This document shows, piece by piece, positions 21,843-32,184 of a DNA stretch of 64,000 bases (position 1 is the first letter of the stretch; every line of letters starts with the position of its first letter). A model generated the notes under the pieces. The model did not search any database and was not told the origin of the DNA. It saw only the letters and a list, made by a program, of their open reading frames with translations. Made by a program: the position numbers and the translations under genes. Location: positions 6,014,001 to 6,078,000 of the forward strand of contig CAJQUN010000014.1 of assembly GCA_907163345.1 (NCBI GenBank). Reading direction: 5' to 3'. This stretch comes from Haberlea rhodopensis (taxonomy: Eukaryota > Streptophyta > Magnoliopsida > Lamiales > Gesneriaceae).

Positions 21843-22985
21843 TGTTAGTTCCGGATTTTAAAGATAATAAAACAGACCAGACCGATCGAGCCTATGACAA
21901 AACAGATCAGACCAACAAAGTCTATATCAAAATAGACCAGATCGTTGTAAACCAGGTTGACCAGATCGACGTAGATCCAGATCGATCAACAAGATCAGAC
22001 CAGACCAGCTCGATGCAGGTCAGGTCAGAACAAACGAAGTTAGTAAGCTTCGTTCTTCAGTCCGAATAATCATCGGCTATTTATTGAAGCATTTAATGGT
22101 GCATTTAATGCTGAACAAGACCAAGGAATGAAGATTATCTTAAATGGTAAATAGACAAATGAGAGTCTATCTGACAAGCGCCGAAAGAACAGACCAGAAG
22201 GGAAAGTACCTAAAGAAGAAGACTGCATCTTGTTCAGATACTGACCAGAGTATAGAGTTGCACACAAAAGGAATTATTGTCGTTGGCAGAAACAAGTATT
22301 TATAGTGCAACTTCAAAAGCTCTAGAGGCATCAGCAAGACACAAGAGATTCAAAACGCATAAAAAGATCAATCAACTTTAGCAAGCATTCAGTTGAACAG
22401 AACGCTATCATCGAAAGACTTCAACTTGTCGATCTGCTCGAAATTAGAAGCACAACTTATTGTTTCATTTGATCACTTAAGGATCATTAGTGCTTAGATA
22501 AAACCACTCTTTCAATTGTATTCTGTTCTAGAATAGAAGAGTGATCTATTTGTAACTGTCAGACAGATTGTGTCTGAACAGATTGAGAGAGTAGGAGTTT
22601 CAGTCTGGTAGTGGGGTAAATCCAGCTGAATTAGGGTTGTACAAAATGTTGTATTACTCAAAGTCTTCTAGTGAATCCTTCCTTGATTGGAAGAAGGGGA
22701 GACGTAGAAGGATTTGCCTTCGAACTTCCAGAAACATATCTCGTCTACTTACATTTTGCACTGTCTTGCATTTCATAGCCATCAACCGTTCTTACTAGCT
22801 AAGAATAGACAGTTTCCGCACTTTCATTTTAGTGATCTGTTATGTTTAAGTACTGTTAAGAAACAGATTTCATTTACTAACCTGAGTGAAATCACTGAGA
22901 ATTAATTTTTGGAGGAGTGTTCATTAAATCCCACCCCCCCCCCCCCCCCCCCCCCCCCTCTAAACACTCCCGTCCGAACCTAACA
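21843..22985 (+). repeat. Copia-1 3' LTR
   Basis: TGTTAGTTCCGG to CCTAACA, 1143 bp. Scattered substitutions and small indels relative to the 5' LTR indicate an insertion of moderate age. A C-run of about 25 at 22935-22959 corresponds to the C-run of the 5' LTR but differs in length and flanks. Confidence 0.9.
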
Positions 22986-23533
22986 GTGTTTCATGGTCAC
23001 CATCATATGCATAACCACATTCTATAGACTATAGCAATCACAATGACTTCATCAATGCATCATGATGCGTGGGTAAACAGATGAAGAAATGTCATATATA
23101 TTAATATTCAAACAAGGATTTGTCATAATAGTGATCTCATTTAAACTCTTAAAGATAATAAGTTCCCTCAACAAAGGTAGTAGATGTCTATGAAGGCAGA
23201 CAACAAAGCCGATTTTACTTACTTTGGTATATTTTTGGTGACTGAGTTTGCAAAAAGCTCCACATATTCGCATTATTGTTATGATGTTGTTTTTATTAAA
23301 CTAGGATGTTGAAGATGATGAAGTTTGTGCGGCCAGATAGTAATATCCCCTCTTCATTGCGTTGCTCTCTATTTCGAGAATTTATAGTAGAAGCTCAAAA
23401 AACTGATTAGTGATGTATGTTTGGCAAGATACTGTAATGTAGCATATTTTAACTCATTGACACCCGAGCCTTGAATATTTTGGGTCTTGATTTGTTGATA
23501 TTCTAGTGGTTGTAGGACAGACTATCTTGGTCT
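22986..23533. other. unassigned flank between Copia-1 and Copia-2
   Basis: Starts with gtgtt (target duplication of Copia-1). No convincing gene. A stretch at 23290-23340 could be read as an acceptor (AAACTAG) followed by a short acidic coding end and stop, but I cannot assign it. Confidence 0.35.
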
Positions 23534-23882
23534 TGTTAGCATAAATGTCCTACAAGCCGATCGTTGGCCTAATGGGCTTTATTATCACTGGCCCAATTAG
23601 CTGATTATCAATCACTATTAATCACTTCACTCTCTCTCACAAAAGCTAACATCAAACTAACACTGGTGCTGAGCTTGTAGATCTGGTCAGGTTTATTGGA
23701 CTCTAGGGATCACCACATTCAGATCTACGACGGTGAACGGTAATCTCTTTTCGTGCATTATATTTGTTATTTGCATGTTTAATATATATGAATCATGCGC
23801 GATCTTCCATCCCTGGGTCGAGATCTGTTTATGTTTTATTTTCGTTGCGTTTGGATCTGACGCCGGGTATGAAAACACAACA
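23534..23882 (+). repeat. Copia-2 5' LTR
   Basis: Starts TGTTAGCATAAATG and ends AACACAACA just before the primer site. The inverted remnant at 2985-3350 independently confirms most of its extent. Confidence 0.85.
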
Positions 23883-23883
23883 G

Positions 23884-23896
23884 TGGTATCAGAGCC
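23884..23896 (+). promoter_or_regulatory. Copia-2 primer binding site (tRNA-Met)
   Basis: TGGTATCAGAGCC, the standard complement of initiator tRNA-Met, one base after the LTR end. Confidence 0.9.
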
Positions 23897-24774
23897 AAAT
23901 TGCGTTTTGATTCATGTATTTGATAATTAATTTTTATTAGATCGTTTCTACGTGATACTAATCGTGTTGGATTTTCAAAATTTTGTAATCCGGTAAAATA
24001 TAGAAATCTAAAACGAGTTCTGTTTTGAGACCCGGAAATAAAACAAATTTCAGACCCGTCGGCTGATGCCTTCACGCACGTAGCGCCCATCGGAGGGGGG
24101 CAGCTACGACACTGCTGAGAAATTGTTCTCGCCGTCGTCCGCGCCGCCCAGGCTGTTGATTTCTGGTGGCTATCAAAGCAGGGCTTGAATCGTGACTTGG
24201 TTGAGGCTTGAACTGTTCAGCGCCCGCGGTCACAGGGTCCCAACATCTCGGTTGGTGCTTCAAGTCGCTGTCTTTAACACTCGGGACCATCTCAGATGAA
24301 AATCGCAACACATGATTTCTGTAAATGTTGCAGGCGTAACTCGCATCTTATTCCGCGCATCATCGGTGTTTTTCTGCGAGGCGCGGATAACATTTCTCTA
24401 TGGGCGCACGACTTCGACCCACACGATAATTGTTGTCATGTGAGGGAGACGAGAGCGCGGGTGCGTCGGGAAAAAGGGGCTGGCTGCTATGATTTCGAAG
24501 ATGTTTTGAGATTGAAGCTGAACAGTAGTGCAGAGCCCATATGTTAGAAAAAAATAAAATAAAATTTTGATAAAACCGTAAAATAAGGATAATTTTTGGG
24601 GTAAAATAAGGATAATTTTTGGGGTAGAAATTGCATTTTTTAATTTGGATCCAAATTGTTTGGAGTCCATAAATTATTTTGGGTCATTTTAGCTATTTTG
24701 CCCGAATATTAATTTTTTGAAATAATAAATCATAATACTTAATTAATTAAAAATATGATTTTTAATTATTGAGT

Positions 24775-25205
24775 GTAAAATGGAGATTTTACAAGTAATT
24801 TAAAATTTAATTACTTGTAAAATTAAATGAAAGTGTTTCATTTAATTTATTGATTTTATTTTCGATTAGTATTATGATTAAAAGGTAAAATATGGATTTT
24901 TACCAATTAGTTGAAAATTTAATTAATTAAAATTGAATGAAAAATGTTTCATTTAATTTGTTACTTTTATTTTTGGCTAATATTATGATTTAACGTAAAA
25001 TAGTGATTTTACCAATTAATTGATAATTTAATTAATTAGCAATTAAATGAAATTGTTTCATTTATTTTGTTAATTTTATTTTATTAATATGATTAAAAGG
25101 TAAAATAGAGATTTTACTAATTAATTGAAAATTAATTAATTAAATATTAAATAAAATTATTTTATTAAATTTGTTAATTTTATTTTCATTAATGATGTGA
25201 TTAGT
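24775..25205 (+). repeat. 110-bp AT-rich tandem repeat with a hairpin in each unit
   Basis: Four units start with GTAAAAT at about 24775, 24885, 24995 and 25100. Each contains AATTAAATGAAA, a few bases, then GTTTCATTTAATT, forming an imperfect stem-loop, followed by TTAATTTTATTTT and a tail ending ATTATGATTA. Units differ by several substitutions, so the array is not recent. Confidence 0.85.
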
Positions 25206-25339
25206 CGGGAAACGATAGAATAAATTAATTATTATGATCTAATTACATGTGATGTGATTAGTCAATTACATATGATGTAATTGTTTAGTTTAATGTTTAA
25301 TTGCATATGATATGATTGCATGGTGGATGATTACGGGCC

Positions 25340-26205
25340 TTGACCCACGTGTTTAGGTAAATGTTTAGGTTCTTATTATTTCGTTTTAATTGTAGTTTTT
25401 GGTTATCGGGCCTGCGAGCCTGCTCCCTCTATTTTGTGATGTATCCCAGCCCGGAATGTATTCCTATTCTCTTGTTTGCACGATTTAAATGTAAATTATT
25501 AGAATTAGTGGGAGATCGAGATTGAAGATGGAACACCAAGAGTCAAGATATGTATAATGGAAGCAAAAATATAATATGATTGCATTGCATACTTGCATCA
25601 CCTTAGACAGACTTGTGATCCACGTATGGCTCATGCGGATCAATTAGAAAAAAGGTCGTAATCGTCCATATTTATTTTTATTATGCATATGATGTTTGAT
25701 AAATGTTTGTTTGTATGTTTTATTAGTACATATGATGCATAACTAAAGCATAGTTGTATGAATCAGGAAAACAAACAAACGAGCATTTGATGAGATTTTA
25801 AAATGATTAAATCCTCTTTTGAATATGATTCAAATTTTTTATATCAAACTGATAAGGGGAACACAAAAGGATTTGTTGCTTCATGTCTTCCATCAACAGT
25901 TAAGCCATGAGACGCTACTTGTGTCATATTGCCTTATTAACCCACGTGGGGGGGCATCTGGCATGGGAAAGCTGTGTGTTTAACTGCCACTTAATTAAGG
26001 GTGCAGTTAACTATTTAGATTAATCACCCACGTGGGGTCTTCTGGTGTGACATTTCCATCCATGGGATGGGTTAGTTTGATGTGAGAATGCATAATTGTT
26101 CTGCCCACGTATGGTTATGCCAATCGCGGACAAATATCTTGGGGTTGCATATGATGCAATTGTGATCTACCTTTAGTATCATGAAATCGGTGGGCCCACG
26201 TCCGG
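25340..26205 (+). repeat. dispersed CCCACGTGGGG / CCACGTATGG motifs in the Copia-2 leader
   Basis: CCCACGTG cores occur at about 25341, 25932 and 26026. The variants CCACGTATGG (25620), CCCACGTATGG (26103) and CCCACGTCCGG (26195) fill in the series. The last four are about 75-95 bp apart and share flanks (TTAACCCACGTGG, ATCACCCACGTGG), so they look like degenerate tandem units. CACGTG is the G-box core. Confidence 0.7.
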
Positions 26206-26392
26206 GGTTATCATGAGCTAGTTGGACTCCAAGCCCACAAAGAAAATATAATTTCCGTTCATTTGTCATGAGGGTGATGAATTCAAAAAATTTAGTGGAA
26301 GCATTCAATAACTAAAGTCCATAGTTTTTGAATTAATTTATAATCAAACGATTTGCTTATTTTTTTTGTTTATTCTCAGTATTGTGATTGCC

Positions 26393-26503
26393 GTGAATCC
26401 GATTACATCAAGTCTCGATATACACAAATTAACCAACAAATTATTCTGATTGGCTATTAATTTTAAAATAGTGCTTGCTTCTAAAAGGTTGCTATATACC
26501 CTT
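26393..26503 (+). pseudogene. Copia-2 gag, N-terminal fragment
   Basis: Reads NPITSSLDIHKLTNKLF, one TGA, then NFKIVLASKRLLYT. This matches the start of copia gag polyproteins (NPI...KLTG.N...W..NL.IVL). A GTG stands where the start ATG is expected. The frame is interrupted at 26504 by the LTR that begins there. Confidence 0.75.
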
Positions 26504-27944
26504 TATAAGGCCCCGATAGTTGATTAATATTAATTACATATAATTTGAGAATTTATTAATAATTAATTTGAGAATTAATTAATTAGAAGTGAAATTGACA
26601 ATATAAATGTCAACTGACAATTTAATAGGAACATTATATATTTTTGACTTGGTGAAATAACTCCGATAATATTTTTAAAATATTTGATTAAAATGAAGAA
26701 TAAATTTTGTAAGTATAATAATGGGTATAAATCACAATTGTTGACTGTAAATATAATTTATCAGTACACCGGTGACACTCCGATGTACATTACTGGACTG
26801 AAAATACATATATTATAAATGCACTTTCAGCTCACTTTTCACGCACTAAAATATGCAAAAACACAAATCAGCCGGAATTTTTTCTCCTCTCCCTGCACTT
26901 CCCGTTCGCGTCTAGACCACCGCTCAGACAAGCTCCGCGCCTGCCGCAGTCTGGCCAGTTGCGTCCGACCTACCACAGTGTAGCCAACTCAACGGTGCAT
27001 GTTTCCATACCAGGTAATCGACTCAACGGCGCATGTTTCCATACCAGGTAATCGACGTTCAATGTCACGTATTCATCGGATTTTTTCCAGGAAAGGTCCG
27101 AGTTGCGATTTTAGAGTTCTTCTATTTTTTGTTCGAATTCATCCTTGTCACCTTGAGTTAGTTCGAATTGAATTGTGTGAAACCTTCCCCTTACCTAGAC
27201 CGACGTTTCCTCTCCGATCGCGCCACTCTCGCCGCCGTGGGTCGCCGAAAAATGGGCATGCACTTGCGGTTACTGTTCACGCGAGTTGGGGGTAAGATCG
27301 ACTTCGAATTTCCAGCCTTAATATCTGTTGATTTTGATGCATTTGAACTTATTTAGACAAGATTAGAGTGGTTGTGACATATTGGAGATTTAGTGTAGTG
27401 AAAGTCTTGCATTTCATATTGAGTTTGTTTCGATTTGTCGATGTATTGGCGAGTATATGTTTGAGTTTCGTGCATGTGAGGGTAAAGAAATCTTAAACCA
27501 TGTTTTAGCTTGATTAATCCTGTGTGAGAATTTTACATATTTATCAAGTTGTGTTGGTTGGATCGATTTTCTGCTGGAAATTGAGGAAATGTTCATGGTT
27601 TTAGGGTGAATGCTCTAAATTCATAGTTAGTTCACTAATAACTCATTTAGATCCAACTTTAGCTTGATGATTCATGTATGAATGGATTGCATGTATTCTT
27701 CAAGGTATTTTTGGTTAGAGTTCAAGTTTCTTGCTAGTTAGATTTGAAAATATACTGCATGTTTGGGAATCTGCTGCTATAAGGTGTATAGGCGAGTATA
27801 ATGAGTGTGTAGGTGCATGTTTTAGCAATACTTGAGTAAATGTGGGGTTAGTTGATGATTTCAGAGCTGGCCTCACATCCTTGTTATAATAGTTAAGTCC
27901 AAACTAAGTTTAGTTTCCAAGTGATGGATAATATTGAAGGATAT
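26504..27944 (+). repeat. old chromovirus-type LTR copy (family of 61574-64000)
   Basis: Starts TATAAGGCCCCGATAG, a mutated TGTAAGGCCCC, and matches 61574-62530 over about 1 kb: GAGAATTAATTAATTAGAAG, a TATAAAT box at 26726, GGCATGCACTTGCGGTTACT and TGTCGATGTATTGGCGAGTA. It ends where the solo LTR begins. A 37-bp tandem duplication (ACTCAACGGTGCATG..., about 26984-27058) is unique to this copy. The other half of the LTR has not been found. Confidence 0.8.
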
Positions 27945-29782
27945 TGTAAGACCTCAACACTTAAACTCATCATTAGTTCATTTATGACGTCGTATGCGTA
28001 TAAATTTTTCATTTTCTTTTCATTCTTTAAAAAGAATCATTTCATGTTTCCCATAATCCCATGACATAAATAATGTTCAACATTATATGATCATCTCTAC
28101 CAACAAATAGACTCAAAGATTTCGCCCATTACCATCCCCATTACACCACTTTTTATATTGTGGGTTTTTATAAAAATTTGGGCAGAGTCTCCCCATAAAT
28201 TGAGCTATCCCAAAATAATACACATCACCAATATAATTCCCAGCCAGGGAAAAACACAATACTTAAAAGAAAACAAGACTCTAAATAAGTTCCCAGCCAG
28301 GGAAAACACCATACTAGGAAGACATCAGAAGTGGGCTTCAACACCCTTATACAGTCCAGATACATGCTTACAATTGCTCACATACGAGCAACAAATAAAT
28401 GAATATCATCTAACTGAATAAATAGCGTATCCTATTTACCCACTCTCATATACGCTTCTGCTTCTTGAAGCGGCATGATCCAACAAAGCTCGAACCAATA
28501 TCCCGAAGTAGTTTAGTACCTGTTGTACCTGTTTCAACAGAAACAGCCCCCACACGGGTGAGCATACCCTGTCACGATACTCATATTCATAACAATGCAT
28601 AACAATTATAATTAATTCATAATATAACAATTTAAGATTATTTAAAATCCATAAAAATGTACTCCCTGTACAGTTCTGGATCCGTATAGCTTCCACTAGC
28701 TGTTCATGTTTCAGTCTCACATGCTTTCATAAACATCAAGTTCAGTATCGTTAATCACAACATGAAACTCATCAATGCAATAAATTCAATATAATCACAA
28801 TTCATCATTTATGCTCAATCATCACGAGTCTCATATCGAAGGCAACTCTGCATGTACGTTAATCTCATTCTCAACCATCTCTCATATTGATTATGCCAAA
28901 TGCATCAATGTTCAACTCGTATACCCGGATCACGTACCTCTACGTATCCACCATTCCACGTATATTAAACTCAACTACCAGGCTCAATCACTTAGCCTCA
29001 AACATCACATTCAAAATACATGTATACATGAATATATAAATACTGGGTATACCTGCTCGTACGTCACCACGTACCTTATAATATGTTTTTACCGTCAAGT
29101 CACCCTCCTTGTTGTCCGAGAGCTCAAGAAGGCTCTACATGAACTTAAGGATATAAGGGTTATCTCATAACCAATATTTGATGCACAAAATCTCATATTA
29201 ATTTATTCATAAAGTTACGCCCATAATATCACATAATCCAACCACCCAAAAACAAAATTAAATTTAGCCAATTAACATGTTCCAACATCCCAAACAAACA
29301 TCGAAGTGATTCAAACCAAGATAGGAAAGAAAGGATCCATGTAGATAAGAGATTCTACCCTTTAAATACAATTCCCTTAATCTCAACATAAAGTCATTTA
29401 TTTGATTAAATTCAACTTTAACAAATTAAAGATGCATTGGATTCCAAAATTCTTGATTTAGAACTCACTATTAAGATTTGAAACTCAATAAAGTGACATA
29501 AATCAATAATACATGCTATGTTATCTATATGAGCATAAATATCACCATAACTCTATTCCATGTTATAATAGATACTAGGAAAACATCCATACATGGGTAT
29601 ATCACTCTCATGCACTCACTAGTGCACCATTTATCACCCAAACAACACTCACCCGCCGTCACCGAGGTGTACACACGTACACGCAGCAACATTCGGCCGC
29701 TAAGTTCCTCCATGTCAAGGTTAAACCCAAATCTAGAATTCTACAAAGTTTAAAATCACACATGGGCATATTTTACTATACA
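27945..29782 (-). repeat. solo LTR of a third LARD-related family, left part
   Basis: Starts TGTAAGACCTC on the plus strand. It carries the modules seen in the LARD LTRs: TTGGGCAGAGTCTCCCCAT, two CCAGCCAGGGAAA copies, AACAGAAACAGCCCCC followed by CGGGTGAGCATACC, and CTCGTACGTCACCACGTACC. It is cut at 29782 by LARD-3 (target site ATACA) and continues at 39110. The orientation follows these modules, as in the LARDs. Confidence 0.7.
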
Positions 29783-32167
29783 TGTAAGGACCCCAAGCCC
29801 TTAAACCTTGATTAGTGTATTAACCACTATGTGTGGTACATGCCTTCTATAAAATGTCAATCGGGAAGCTCTGATGATACTTAATCATTGCCTGTCAATG
29901 AAAGACTCATATGTTTGCCCTTTACCAACCCCTTGGTGCCACTTTTCACATTGTAAACTTTTATAAAAATTTGGGCAGAGTCTCCCCATAAATAGAGCTA
30001 TCCCAAAAAAAAAGAGTACAACACATAACAAAATTCCCGGCCAGGGAAAGCATAATACTCAACAGAAAGCAGCAATACAAGTAAATTCCCAGCCAGGGAA
30101 GACACCACACATAATACACCAATGACTCTCATATCATTCTAGCAATTCAACCTCTAATTGCATGCAACCTTAAATGAAAGAGAGATAGGCTCATGCCTTT
30201 ATATACAATCCATATACAAGTATAATCGTGCTCACATGCGAGCATCATGAATATGTATAAATCCTCAGGTGTATACATAGGTACTCTATACGATACCGTG
30301 CTCCATCAAGCCCTGGTACCACGATCCTGGGAGTACCTCAAATCAACAGCTCGAGCTCAGCTCCATAGCCATCGCTGTACCTGTCCACCTGTCCCAACAG
30401 AGACAGCCCCCAACGGGGTGAGCATACCAATACACAAAATCCCATAATCATAATAATGAAATTCATAATTCACAACAAAGGTAAATGCTAATGAATTTAA
30501 ATGATACTCCCTGGATGGCAACCTCATCCGGGATTCCGTGTACTGTCCCTGTTCTCACAATCATCAAACTCATCAAACCTCATAAATCAGTAAACCAACA
30601 CATTGATTTACACATCGCATGCCTGATTCTCAAATATCAATAATGAATGATTCCAAGTTCATATACATGCAAATATAGATATATCAATATCTAATATTGA
30701 TTTCATAATCTCGCTTTCCATTATACCTAGACATCTCAAATGTCTCATAATGAATACATGATTCTACGAACCTAGACATCTCAATGTCTCACGAAGAATA
30801 CATGATTCTACAAACCTAGACATCTCAAATGTCTCATAATATAGTCATATAAACCCAGTATCCCTTATATCATGTAAGAGTCATCCTACTCTAGTGTCAC
30901 GCACGCTACAAGCTGCGATATCAAGATTTGGGTCATTCCTTGGCCATATCAACATATATGTATAACCATACGCAAAACATTCAATGCAATCAAAAACACC
31001 TTATGCATTTCACATATATATAGTAATGCTCGTACGTCGCACGTACCTTAAATCTCCGAAGTCCGAGCCAAACCTTGCTCGAGTTCCATGCCCCGAGGAA
31101 TGATGTGCTAACACGATAAATAATTCACAATTATTTACGAACATGTAACCTATGCTCAAGCACACCCATATCCCTCAAAATATTGTCAACACACGACAAT
31201 TATCCTCTTAAAAGACCCGGGGCAGGGTACATGCAGGGAATGAAATAAATGAGACAATATCGAAATTTGTTCAAGAATGCCCTACAAAATCGAACCCTAA
31301 TCTCACAATTTCGAACCCAATTAAATACCATAATTCATCTAAAATGTCAATTAAGCTATCCAAGCAAGAATCAACATCCCTTGACAAAAACCCCCAATTT
31401 TCGAACTTAACACCCATAAATTCGAAACCAAACAAGCCCTTAAATTCGAACCCTTAAAATCCTTCAAATTCGAACACAATAAAGGCATGGAAATACACGA
31501 AAAAGACGAACAAGGGGTTAGGGAGGTTACCCAACGAAAATCGGAAGCAAAATCGTTCGAAATCGATGAACCCTAACTTTTGGGGATCGACGCCTTTCTG
31601 CAAAATCCGAACGAGAAACGCGACGAAACCTTCAATTGACGGAGGGGAAAGGAGCGCCTGGACGAGACGAAGCCGGTGATAGGTCGCACGCCCCGAACGG
31701 CGGCCGGACGGCGGCGGGCGAGGCGTTTTTACGCGCGGAGGCAGGGGAGGATCGGGAATGGCGCGGCCGCGGGAGAGAGAGAAAGATGAGGGCTGAAATG
31801 AAAATTTTCTTAAAATCTCGGGTTCAACTTGTATTTATAGCAAAATACCCCGAAAAACTAATAGCCCCACAAATACATCATGATTCCTTAAAAATCATCT
31901 GTTTTCAAAAACTCTCTCTCTAACTCCAAAATCCCCTACCGGTGCTCACACAGCACCCGAGATTCCGAGACACATCAAAAACCCAACTCTTAGGTTTTAC
32001 ACCGTAATGTGAATACAATCTCAACCTCTGGATCCAACGATCCCAACTGCCCAAATAAACGAGCCCAGAAGGCCCAACACCTCGATTAAATTCCAAATCG
32101 CCACGTAAAACCACTTTAGGGATTATTAACACTACCGGATTAACACCTATAATCCCTGGTCATCACA
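29783..32167 (-). repeat. LARD-3 3' LTR (left)
   Basis: 2385 bp. In element orientation the order is: TATA box (31832-31840), a GC-rich stretch (31630-31780), several TTCGAA palindromes (about 31310-31475), the GTACGT/ACGTAC inverted repeat (31031-31050), then the GCTCACCCC/GGGGGCTGT hairpin (about 30393-30425), and the end at 29783. The 95-codon GC-rich ORF at 31636-31923 is repeated in the other LTR and is not considered a gene. Confidence 0.92.
31832..31840 (-). promoter_or_regulatory. putative TATA box, LARD-3 LTR
   Basis: The minus strand reads CTATAAATA. The identical box lies in the other LTR at about 38769-38777, which would drive the genomic transcript. Confidence 0.5.
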
Positions 32168-32184
32168 ATATCCCCCACTAAAAG
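32168..32184 (-). promoter_or_regulatory. LARD-3 polypurine tract
   Basis: The minus strand reads CTTTTAGTGGGGGATAT directly before the LTR. It is preceded by GAGGACGAAATT, the same context that precedes the polypurine tract of Gypsy-2 (GAGGACGAAATC, about 50077). Confidence 0.85.

Larger units (their letters stand above)
12921..22985 (+). mobile_element. Copia-1: complete-length Ty1/copia retrotransposon with a third ORF
   Basis: The LTRs at 12921-14064 and 21843-22985 are near-identical in length (1144 and 1143 bp). The right one starts TGTTAG and both end CTAACA. Flanks are gtatt (left) and gtgtt (right), a 5-bp duplication with one mismatch. Inside are a primer site, gag, a coiled-coil spacer, protease, integrase, RT, RNase H and a 2.2-kb additional ORF region before the 3' LTR, a Sirevirus-like layout. 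Many frameshifts and a large integrase deletion make it non-autonomous. Confidence 0.9.
23534..26503 (+). mobile_element. Copia-2: 5' end of a Ty1/copia element, truncated in gag
   Basis: A 349-bp LTR (23534-23882) and tRNA-Met primer site are followed by about 2.5 kb of non-coding leader and the first ~37 codons of a copia gag (26393-26503). There the element is cut by an LTR of another element. No 3' part was found in the window. The leader is unusually long and consists of a GC-rich part (24040-24540), a 110-bp tandem repeat (24775-25205) and a series of CACGTG-containing blocks. Confidence 0.8.

Noticed and set aside
23290..23340. Short acidic coding end after an acceptor-like AAACTAG, possibly a last exon of a host gene
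   Set aside because: Only about ten codons before a stop. No family could be named and no upstream exon found.
31636..31923. GC-rich 95-codon ORF, repeated identically at 38573-38860
   Set aside because: It lies inside the LARD-3 LTR in the opposite orientation to the element. It is repeated only because LTRs are repeated, and no family resemblance was seen.
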